Shown here: piece by piece, positions 55,200 through 64,000 of the stretch
Layout: each line of letters opens with the position of its first letter
Numbering within the stretch: the first letter of the stretch is position 1
NCBI GenBank assembly: GCA_014529385.2
Contig: CM043959.1
Span: 60,836,253-60,900,252, forward strand
Direction of reading: 5' to 3'
Source of the DNA: Adiantum capillus-veneris
Taxonomy: Eukaryota; Streptophyta; Polypodiopsida; Polypodiales; Pteridaceae
Length of the DNA: 64,000 bases
Program-made: the position numbers and the translations under genes
The notes under the pieces: generated by a model
Database searches by the model: none
What the model saw: the letters and a program-made list of their open reading frames with translations, nothing else
Told to the model about the DNA's origin: nothing

Positions 55200-56803
55200 T
55201 AGATTGTAAATAGTCGAAAATAACTTAACTTAGTAAGCATTTCATTAAGAGCAAGTTCCTAATGAGCATAGAAGAGTGCTTGGTTGGAGATAGCAACATT
55301 AGCATAACACCTAATTAGTTTAGCAGAACAATACTTGAAAGAGGGAAAGAAATATAACAATTGACAACTATTGAGGACCGGATTTACATGGACCGATCCC
55401 CCCTCCATTAGGCATTTGTATTATAGATTCTCCCATTAAGACAGACTTTGTACAATAAAACTCTTTGGGTTCCTTGGTAAAAAACTCGTTGGTGCAATGA
55501 AGATGGAAGCTTCATGCACCAAACTTACGCGTGATAACACATAACATCAAGTCCCTCGCGGTCTCAGACCCAAGACCTTAATAACCGGGTGAGAGGTAGC
55601 AGAGTATGAGACTAGATATAGAGGAAGAAGAAGTATTCTTACAAGAAAGAAATATTTCTCCTCACATAATCACTCATAATAGCTTAGCATATCTTAGTAA
55701 TTAGCATGGTAGAGAAGATGAGCATGCATTGGAGTTGTCTCTTGGTTGGATTTGCACCAGAAGCCAAGAGTTTGTTGGTGTAGGCCTCCCTTCTCACAAG
55801 CTTGGAGTAGATGAAGAGTTTTCCATTAAAGCTTGAGAAGGAGATAGACTTTCTTTACTTCACACATGAGCTTGTGTGAGTGTTTGTGGAATAATTATTT
55901 CACAAATCAGCCCCCTCTCTCATCTTGGTCGACCCGTATTGCAATTTCCTCATGCTGGCTTCCTCTTGGTCCTTGAAAAGCTTAGCCAATAGCATTTGAG
56001 CAAGCTTTTTACTCATGCTGGCTTCCTATTGGCCTGTGAAAAGTTTAGCCAGTAGCATTTGAGAGGCCCACACAAGCCTTGTGACAAGTGTCCATCCTTC
56101 TACCCTTTTGTAAAAGCTCAGATAATTAATTTAATTATCTGAATTCCTATTGGACCTTTTAGTCTTTTGGCCAATAGGAATTAAGCAAATGTATGGGCTG
56201 CTTAATTCTCATTGGACCTTTTGACTGTTCGATAGTATTTTAGGGATACTAATTCTTATTGGTTGTTTTTTGAAGCATTTATAAAATAAGAAATTAATAT
56301 TACACTAGGTCAATCCTCATTGGTCCACCTCTATGTCCATCCAATAGGGTTTAGGCAAGAATTGGGGGTTTTCCTACTGATGAGGGGTGTGTGTGTGTGT
56401 GTGTTCTGTCTCATTCCTAGTCATATGTCATCTTCCCAGCACGCCCCCTCCTTTGTCCTTTTGCTGGTTGTCATTTTGTTGACTACTAGAGTTAGCACTT
56501 TTAGTCACTAAGCCAAGTTCCCATGGCCTATGACCTTTAGAGTTAAAAAGTTGGAACTTTGCCCTATGGAAGTCTTAATGGAGCTAAACCTAGAGGTCTG
56601 TTAAACTCCATTGGTGTACTTTTGTCTTTAGCAGACCATCCCCATCTGGATCCCCAATTCCCCTCTTTTGGATCCCGTGTTGAGACCGGTCTGGCAGCCT
56701 TTCCAAAATCCAACCTTTGCTCCCCCTGGTATTTTCCCTATATTAAATGATCAGTTTAATCTAACAAAATCATTTGGGAAGTAGATATTAGGTTTTTATG
56801 ACA
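55200..56803 (-). repeat. LTR of the F/G gypsy family (minus orientation)
   Basis: Read leftward it starts TGTCATAAAAACC at 56803 and runs through motifs shared with the element F LTR (CAACACGGGATCC region, GGGTCGACCAAGATGAG, GCAAATCCAACCAAGAG near 55740). The left border is uncertain. It contains a 63-bp tandem duplication (CTCATGCTGGCTTCCT at 55949 and 56012) and at least eight CCAAT motifs between 55980 and 56345. Confidence 0.6.
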
Positions 56804-56808
56804 TTTAG

Positions 56809-57475
56809 TTATCCATTCTAGAACAATGTCGTCGGGTAAAATAGAGATCCTCTACGTGCTAGCAATTGGACTAACGATTAGGCTTTATCTTCTCTACCTC
56901 ATAGTCGAGGACGACTATGATATCATGAGAGAGGTAATGTCATAAAAACCTAATATCTACTTTCCCAAATGATTTTCTCATATTAAAGTGATCATTTAAT
57001 ATAGGGAAAATACGAGGGGGAGCAAAGGCTAGATATTGGAAAGGCTACAAGACCGGTCTCAACAAAGGGGAATTGGGGATCCAGATGGGGATGGTCTGCT
57101 TAAGAGAAAAGTACATCAATGGAGTTAAACCTAGAGGTATTTTAAAATCCATTGATGTACTTAGATCTTTAGAAGACCATCCCCATATGGATCCTTAATT
57201 CCCCTCTTTTGGATCCCCTGTTGAGACCGGTCTGACAGCCTTTCCAATAACTAGCCTTTGCTCCCCCATGTATTTTCCCTATATTAAATGATCAGTTTAT
57301 TATGAGAAAATCATTTGGGAAAGTAGATATTAGGTTTTTATGACATTACCCCTCTCTTGATATCATAGTTGTCCTGGATTATGAGGTAGAGAAGATAAAG
57401 TCTAATCATCAGTTCGTTTGCTAGCGAGTAGAGGATCCCTATTTTACCCTACGACATCGTTCCAGAATGGATGAC
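56809..57475. repeat. Large palindrome made of two back-to-back LTR starts
   Basis: The left arm (56809-57123) is the approximate complement of the right arm (57148-57475), with 24 bases between. Each arm holds an end-of-element segment, a polypurine tract (GAGAGAGGTAA or GAGAGGGGTAA) and the first about 200 bases of an LTR (TGTCATAAAAACCTAATATC). The right arm belongs to element G; the left arm faces the other way. Confidence 0.85.
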
Positions 57476-57699
57476 TAATCCATTTGGTGCCTGAGAGACT
57501 TATCTGCCACAAGCATGTCTGCTCATTAGTTCGTATCAATCTTCCATAGTAGAGTGACAAGCTCTACTTGGTGTTTGGGAGACATTGTCGCCACAAACAT
57601 GATCCTAAGCATGCATACTTCTTAACATTTGTGCACAATAAAGAAAAAGAGAGTCTTATAAGACAAAAAATTGATCATTTAAAACATATTTACATTTGC
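57476..57699 (-). other. 3' untranslated part of element G
   Basis: It lies between the chromodomain frame and the right palindrome arm. No gene is seen. Confidence 0.4.
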
Positions 57700-58930
57700 T
57701 TACTCTAGGGAATCATTGTAAGCATTGACAAGGTTTAGGTTATCCTTTAATTGTATTCTTTGCATCCATCTAGAATCTTCAAAAGGATAATTCTTAAACT
57801 TAATAAGATACCGTCGGATAATCTTACGGCCTCTCAATACCTTGTCTTCATGTTGGAGAATGGACTCGTGCTGCACTACCTCTTCTTGGTCTTCAATCTC
57901 CGGTGGGTCTTCTATGGTTGCTTCTTGGGGTGGCTCTCCTTGGTAAGGATTTAACAGGCTCACACATGGAAATCATTGTGCATGAGCTATGGTTGGGAAG
58001 CTTGAGCTGATAATCCGTCTCATTGATTGGCTTAAGAATCTGAAAGGGGCCATAGTACCTTTTTGCTAGTTTAGCATAGTACTTTTGGTGTCCCGTAGGA
58101 TTCTTGCCCGTCCTGAGCCTTAACCGAGCCTTGGGAAATTTAAGCAAGACCCAATCGTTTTCTTTAAAGGTCAGTGCTCTTCTATGCTTATTAGTAGCAG
58201 CCTTTTGCCTTTGCTGTGAGATGGATATATCATCTTTAATATTTTGGAAAATTTCTTGTAGGTCACGGCTATATTCATCTATAGCGAAGATCTTCCCATC
58301 TACCTTAAGCATCAGGGTATTTCTTGATCTTCCCTCAATTACCTCAAAAGGTGCTTTTCTCGTGGATGTATGCATTGTGTTATTGTAAGCATACTCCACT
58401 AAAGGTAAGTACTTCTCCCATTGGGACCTTTGATCTACTTTAGTGACATAAGCTTTTAGTAGATCAAGAATTGTTAGGTTAGCTATCTCACTTTGGCCAT
58501 CTGTTTGCGGGTGATAGGCCAAAGAGAAATTTAGCCTTGTACCTAAATTCTCAAAGAGACCCTTCCAAAAATTGATGGTCATTCTAGGATCTCTATCGGA
58601 CACTATTGACATTGGCAAGCCATGGTACTTAAAGATTTGTGATATAAAGAGGGTTGCCATTTGATGGGCCTCAATAGTCTTTTTGACAGGTATGAAATGC
58701 GCTTGTTTGTTCAACCTGTCTACTGTTGTCCATATTACTGTATTCCCATGGATAGACTTAGGCACTCCAAAGATTAAATCCATGTGTATGCTCTCCCAGA
58801 GTGAATTAGGGATTGGAAAAGGTTGAAGCAAACCAGGTTGCGTCCCTCTATCAAACATTGTCTTTTTGGCAAACCACACATTTTGAAACATACTCTTGTA
58901 TGTTCGCTTTCATGGTAGGCCAAGTACATT
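57700..58930 (-). pseudogene. Element G integrase and chromodomain
   Basis: Reading leftward from about 58930: integrase core with SIHMDLIFGVPKS, VDRLNKQAHFIPVKK, IVSDRDPRMTINFWKGLF and YHPQTDGQSEIAN (the catalytic Glu is present), then GPFQILKPINETDYQLKLP. A frame change near 57930 leads into a chromodomain (HEDKVLRGRKIIRRYLIKFK; PFEDSRW), placing G in the chromoviruses. In chromoviruses this domain directs insertion to marked chromatin. The zinc-binding start (58900-58960) is damaged. Confidence 0.88.
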
Positions 58931-58939
58931 TTATCTCTC

Positions 58940-60620
58940 TTAAAGGGTAGCTTGAATCACTCTATGCCCAGCATATGGAGGAGCATGAGATTCATACATT
59001 ACTTTCTCACGTAGTAAGTTAGTAATGCATAGACTATTACCATAGAGAAGATAACCATCTTGTAGGGTAAATGGTTCCTCTTTATTCCCTAGTGCAATGG
59101 CTAATGTCACATCTTTAAAATCGAGATAATTAGCATACTCATCTATCATATCAGATAGATCATTGTGAGTTTCTATTGATACCGCGTTCACTCTTGGTTG
59201 TCTTGAGAGTGCATCGACTACTTGATTACGCTTGCTAGCTATGTGAGCAATATGAAAATGAAATTGTGAAAGGAAATTTTCCCACCTCATTTGTTTGTCG
59301 GAGAGCTTGGTCTGCGTCATGAAGTACTTAAGGCTTTGGTGATCCGTTCGCAAAATGAAAGAAGTCCCCAATAAATAGTGCTTCCACGTGTCTAGGGCTG
59401 TAGAACTGCTAATAGTTCCTTTTCATATATGCTTAGAGCTTGCTCAACTGGGTCGAGCCTTCGACTTTCATATGCTATGGCGTGCCCTTATTAGAGCATC
59501 ACGGCTCCAAGGAAATCACCACAAGCGTCACATTGGACCTCAAATGGCTTTGAGAGATCCGATAGTGTAAGCACAGGTTGAGAGATAAGCTTCTCTTTAA
59601 GCTTTTCAAAAGGAGTGTTCTCGTTGGTAGATTGTTCATACTTAACGTTATTTTTTGTTACGTCATGCAATGGTCCTGCTATAAGTGAGAATTTTTAATG
59701 AAGCGTCTATAGTATGCACACATACCTATAAATCTTCTTAATTCATGCAGATTCTTGGGATTAGGTCATGATTTTATTACTTCTAACTTTGATGGATCCA
59801 TTTGGATGCCATGTTTAGAGATAATATGACCTAAATATTGAATCTCTTGTAAGAAAAAATCACTTTTCTTTTGATTTATGTAAAGCTTATTCTCTCGTAG
59901 AACTTGAAAAATTACCTAGAGGTGCTGTTTGTGTTTGTCCAAGGAATTGGAGTACATGATTATATCATCAAAGAACACTCCAATGTAACTACGGTGAGGC
60001 CTAGAGAGCTTCTCCATCATGCGGTTGAATGTAGCTGGTGCATCGGTGAAGCCAAAAGGCATGACAATGAATTCGTAGAGACCAAACGTAGTGCAAAATG
60101 CGGTCTTTACAATGTCTTGATCCACTATCCTTATTTGGTGATAGCCTCTTTTTAGGTCAATCCTACTAAAGTAGGCTGATCCTTGTAGCTTATCAAATAG
60201 GTCTTCTACCCGCGCAATGGGAAACCTTTTTTTGATAGTGATTCTATTTAGTGCTCTATACTCAACACACATACGATATGTGCCATCTTTCTTTTGCACT
60301 AATAAAACTGGTGAACAAAATGGAGATGAACTAGGCCTAACCATTCCTTTCTCAACCAACTCATGCAATTTCCGCATAACTTCCTCTTGTTGAGCTTGAG
60401 AAACTCGATAAGGAGGTTTATTAGGCAGTGAGTTTCCTGGAAGAAGCTCAATTGCATGGTCATCATCCCCTTGTTTTGCAGCCAATTCATTAGAGATGTT
60501 GCTAATAAAAACATATTGGAATTCATTAAGAAAATTAGATAATCCTAATTCTTTATGATTCCCTTTATTTTTATTTGAAAAAAAATTAGGTTCATTTTGA
60601 GAGTCTTTTACAAATATCAT
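58940..60620 (-). pseudogene. Element G reverse transcriptase and RNase H
   Basis: RT runs from about 60450 with VRPSSSPFCSPVLLVQKKDG, MCVEYRALNRITIKKRFPI, FIVMPFGFTDAPATF and FFDDIIMYS (both Asp present). RNase H is best seen at 59371-58940 (LRTDHQSLKYFMTQTKLSDK; QVVDALSRQP). Between 59910 and 59380 the RT thumb and RNase H start are broken by stops and frameshifts. It is the better-preserved relative of element F and shows what F has lost. Confidence 0.88.
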
Positions 60621-60899
60621 GTATACGAAAATAGAGCTCTTTATTGACTTATCAAAAGCTTGCTTATGTACAAGAGGTATAGTGTTACCTGACTCGTTAA
60701 CATATATTTACATGTCTTTATCCCTATACTTAAAGTAAATTTTTCTTTCAAGGAACTTGATGTCGGCCGCCATACGATCAAACCATGGTGCCCCTAGGAT
60801 TACATCCTCATGCTTAAGGAGAGAGATGAAGAAATCTTCTTTGTCCACATAGTTTTGGACATGAAGCCTCAATTTATCAATTAAGGGAGTAACTGAGAC
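60621..60899 (-). other. Element G protease-RT linker
   Basis: Translation in mixed frames resembles the 37180-37400 part of element F (for example ILGAPWF and KIYFKYR-like words), but stops interrupt it. It is part of the same polyprotein. Confidence 0.5.
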
Positions 60900-62200
60900 T
60901 TATTGTCCCTTGAAAGCACCATCGGCTGGTAGGGTATCTCCCATCTCAAGGGCTTGGATGCCTAGCTTAGTGGCCAACTCCATGGATATGAAATTGTTAG
61001 TAGAACCATTGTCCAAGAGAATGAAAGCATCATGTTTTGTTACCTTTCCCCAAGCATGGCATAGAGAAGATCCTTTGCGATGAACATCTTCTTCTTGAAC
61101 TTCTACTATGGAAGTTGTAGGAGTTTCATTGCATGTGTTCTTTTGTGGGAAAGCACGATAAGCATGCCCTTTCTCCCCACATTTGAAACAACGGTTATCC
61201 TTGCGATAACGCTTTAGCTCTTCAAGAGAGAGTCTATTTTTGCCTTTGTAGACTCCCTTCTCCTTAGCTTTGTTGTTGTTGAAGTTGCCCTTGGGAGACT
61301 TTTGGACATGGTCCTTCCCCTTAGGCTCATTACACTCTTTGATTTCCATGGGCTTAAGATTTTTCTTAGCCCCTTGCTGGAAGTTGATTCGTGAAGCCAC
61401 CATAGTATGGTGTATGACCGCTGAAATAGTATAAGGCCTTTGGGAGTTGACATACTCCACCATATCTTCAGATAAACCCGCACAAAATTATTCTTTTTGT
61501 CCAAAAAGTATGTTCTTGTAGACAGTGGCTTTGAGATGAAAATCCCAAAACTTGTTCACATATTTGTGAATAGATTTGTAGGGATAGAGCTTCAAGCTTT
61601 ACCATTCGGTGAGTACTTTGTCTTTGGCATCGTTAGCCAAAAACTGTTTCATAATGGAAGATCTTAAAGCTTTCCATGTTCATGGAGCTTCACCGTTTTC
61701 TCGTAGGCTAGACCACCATTGCCAACGGACTTTTGGAGATGTATGGCTACATGACGTATCTTAGAGGAATCCGTGAAGCCCTCATCTCCGAATTCCACAT
61801 CAAATTGTTGAATAAAGGTCAAAACTCTGTCCGTAGCACCAAAGGTGCCATCGTAGGTAAGAAAAGAGATACTCTTTCCTCCTTCCTTGAACAGTTTGAG
61901 CTTGTACGACCTCTTCCAACAGTCATAGGATTTCCTATGGCCTCTCATTTTGAGTTCTTTGGGAGCTGCACCATCACTTCCTTCAGAAGAGGAGGAGGAT
62001 GATGAAGATGGAGAAAAGGGTGACCTCTTTCTCTCCTTTTTCTTCTCATACTTCCCTTCTTCCTTCTTTGAGTTATGGTGAGAAGGACTATGCGATGGTC
62101 TTCTCCGTTTAGGGGGTGTTGGAGAGCGTTTTGCCCGCCGTCTTTGTGGTGCCATTGATGGGGGCTTTTCACAAGCCAAGCTCCCATACCCCTCTTCTCT
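60900..62200 (-). pseudogene. Element G gag and protease
   Basis: From about 62190 leftward: an SR/PP-rich region (RSPTPPKRRRPSHSP), the capsid (FIQQFDVEFGDEGFTDSSK), a frame change near 61660, then VNSQRPYTISAVIHHTMV, a CCHC knuckle (CFKCGEKGHAYRAF, where the last Cys is changed) and the protease loop LLDNGSTNNFISMELATK near 61010 (DNG for DSG). The N-terminal part present in element F is missing; unrelated sequence starts near 62200. Confidence 0.82.
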
Positions 62201-63470
62201 CATCCCCACCCCATGAAAACCCCTCTTAGGGAGGGAGTGATAAAAGGCATTGGAAAAAGTAAGAAAAAAATAAAGTATGATTATGTAAATATATGAGAAA
62301 GGTAAAACATGCCACCTCATGCCTGCGGGGCAACCCATCCCCACCTTGCCTCCTTTTTATTCACTATTGCCCCGCCGTGTGTCCCTTTTCCTCTCCTCCA
62401 CTCAAAAGGTCAACCCCCTCTCTCTTCCCCTTGTCCTTTCTCCTTTCTCTCTCCCCTCAAGCTACCCCACCTCTCACCAATAATGCAGTCTAACTCACCA
62501 ATAATGCACCCTAACTCACATGCAACTTACCCTATCTTCCAAAATAGTATACCCCACCCCCCCTTTCTCTCTCCTATCATATCCCATGACCCAAATACCC
62601 CCCCCCCCTCTCTCGAAAGGGCACCATGTCTCTTGTCTTGTGGTTAAATAACCTCCCCCACACTCACACACACTCAGTTTCACTAAAAAAGGTGCTCACA
62701 GACCCATCCCCACCCGGTGGTTACCTGATTTTTCTTGTGTTCACACACATCTGCACACAGATTCACCTCTGAACACACTCCCCTCTCTCCCCTCTTGTAA
62801 TTACTTTATTCTCCATGTCACCTCTGACTTTTTTTTCATCAACCCATCTCTCTCACTTAGTCTAGACTCTCTCATGAGACTGCTATTCTGGCACATATAC
62901 ACACAGCCAGACAAGTGGGACCCACAGTTACATGGCCTATGTAGATAATGATTTCTTCATTTCTAAATTCTAGAATTTCTCCCCCCTCCTCCCCTATATA
63001 AAGAGGGGTCACCATCACACTAAAGACACACACAACATCACCAATGAGTACACTATGTACTGTGTGTGCCTAGTGCACACACACACACCCACACCATCAC
63101 CATCACCGCAATCACCATGCTCGTCTTGAGCATGACCTCTACACCCTTGGGCTATGGAAGATGAAGGGAAAGTAAATGAAGGATGATGACCATAACCCTC
63201 GTGCGAGTCTTCGCCATCAACTCTCACCTATCCGCCATGTGCTCTACCACTCTCTCCCTTCTTATTCCCCTACCCTATGCTCCCCATTTCATCGCCTTAT
63301 TCTCTAAATAAATCTTGAGGTTTTGTGAGTATGTTTTCTTGCAATTTTTTGCCCATGTAAGGTGTACGGAATCGCCACCTAGTCTTGTGTTTGGAGTGAG
63401 CTTGTGTATGTGTGAAGGGTGTGCGGATTCGCCATCCTTTTGTGGTGCCTAAGTACTAAGCCGCTATACC

Positions 63471-63527
<57 letters not shown>

Positions 63528-63738
63528 ACTTGATCTCATTCCCCGTCCTCTTCATCATTACTCCCAAGCATCCATCTCTCTTGGATGAAAACTTTGTTAT
63601 GGTGGTGTGTTGTTTGCGTCCTAGACGCTGAAGCTAGGTGGTGCCCCCTGTTTGCTTTACTATGACAGGCTTGAGGCGCGCCACTCGGTCCTCGGTGTTT
63701 TAGAGGCCGTTGGGGTTCGAGTTCGATTTGCTCCCGTC
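62201..63738 (+). repeat. Probable 5' LTR and leader of a further element (H)
   Basis: CT/CA-rich sequence leads to CCCCTATATAAAGAGGGG at about 62990-63007, a strong TATA element, followed by a transcribed-type leader and a CT run (about 63474-63521). It interrupts the gag of element G at about 62200. LTR borders cannot be fixed because the second LTR lies beyond the window. Confidence 0.45.
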
Positions 63739-63757
63739 ATTTGGTGCCCCCATTGAG
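63739..63757 (+). promoter_or_regulatory. Possible primer binding site of element H
   Basis: TTTGGTGCCCCCATTGAGG has the TGG start common to primer sites and lies 55 bases before a gag-like ATG. The tRNA it would pair with was not identified. Confidence 0.35.
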
Positions 63758-63810
63758 GATATTTTCATGAAACCCTTCAGTTTACAAGACTGAAACCCCT
63801 AAACTATTGA

Positions 63811-64000
63811 ATGGATGAATGGCTAGCAGAATTTGCTAACTGGATGGTAGAAGAAGAAGAGCTCCAAGCACAACTAGACGAACTCCACATCTCCATCGAA
63901 GCTCGAGTGCCAGGTGTAACAGTTATCGATTTGCAGTGGGAGAGTCAACCAACACGCCAAACCCAGTGGATATACATAGGCCGAGTGCCAAGAAGAAGAA
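63811..64000 (+). CDS. Start of a gag-like frame, runs off the window
   Basis: An ATG at 63811 opens 63 codons without a stop to the window end (MDEWLAEFANWMVEEEELQA at the start). Acidic, Trp-containing N-termini of this sort occur in gypsy gag proteins, and the position downstream of an LTR-like leader supports gag. No domain can be confirmed from so short a piece. Confidence 0.45.
   Translation, partial: MDEWLAEFANWMVEEEELQAQLDELHISIEARVPGVTVIDLQWESQPTRQTQWIYIGRVPRRR

Overview
The window looks like repeat-dense nuclear DNA of a land plant. It carries Ty3/gypsy and Ty1/copia LTR retrotransposons, a CACTA (En/Spm) DNA transposon whose transposase has the plant-typical DUF4216 and DUF4218 parts and GT-AG introns, tRNA-derived SINEs, Helitron-like ends and many long (TC)n(AC)n microsatellites. 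I see no intact single-copy host gene, rRNA cluster, operon or CRISPR. The mix suits a large, repeat-rich genome (fern, gymnosperm or similar), but the species cannot be fixed from sequence alone.

Layout. 1-3.9 kb: a Tat-like gypsy element (T1, +) with gag-protease but no RT, RNase H or integrase, then its 3' LTR. 3.9-10.15 kb: CACTA element A (gene on -), with a captured, broken heavy-metal-associated (HMA) domain gene piece near its end. 10.2-12.3 kb: decayed gypsy pol (-). 12.3-17.6 kb: AT-rich DNA with degenerate CTAACCCTAA-type repeats, Helitron-like ends, microsatellites and a 26-base G run. 17.69-23.59 kb: complete gypsy chromovirus-type element C (+) with 144-bp LTRs, a tRNA-Met primer site and a CTCTC target duplication; its coding frame holds 12 stops. 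23.6-34.4 kb: microsatellites, dispersed repeats, two SINEs with target duplications, a copia-like LTR/PBS remnant and a perfect 114-bp tandem duplication. 34.4-38.0 kb: gypsy element F (+), cut inside RT. 38.0-43.4 kb: Tat-like element E (-), from LTR back to gag, with two RNase H domains. 43.4-51.2 kb: Tat-like element D (+), split by a truncated copia element (43.8-48.1 kb, -), ending in a 3' LTR that abuts an inverted LTR piece. 51.2-53.1 kb: CACTA end B, same family as A, no transposase. 53.1-55.2 kb: unassigned DNA. 55.2-62.2 kb: gypsy element G (-), same family as F, with a chromodomain and a palindromic LTR junction. 62.3-64.0 kb: LTR-like leader with a TATA box and the start of a gag-like frame running off the window.

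The elements nest in and cut each other: copia in D, E against both F and D, and a new element against G. In element C every in-frame stop is one C-to-T step from a Gln or Arg codon, and similar stops occur in E and F, which fits decay by deamination of methylated cytosine. The most notable cargo is the HMA gene fragment inside CACTA A, flanked by direct repeats.
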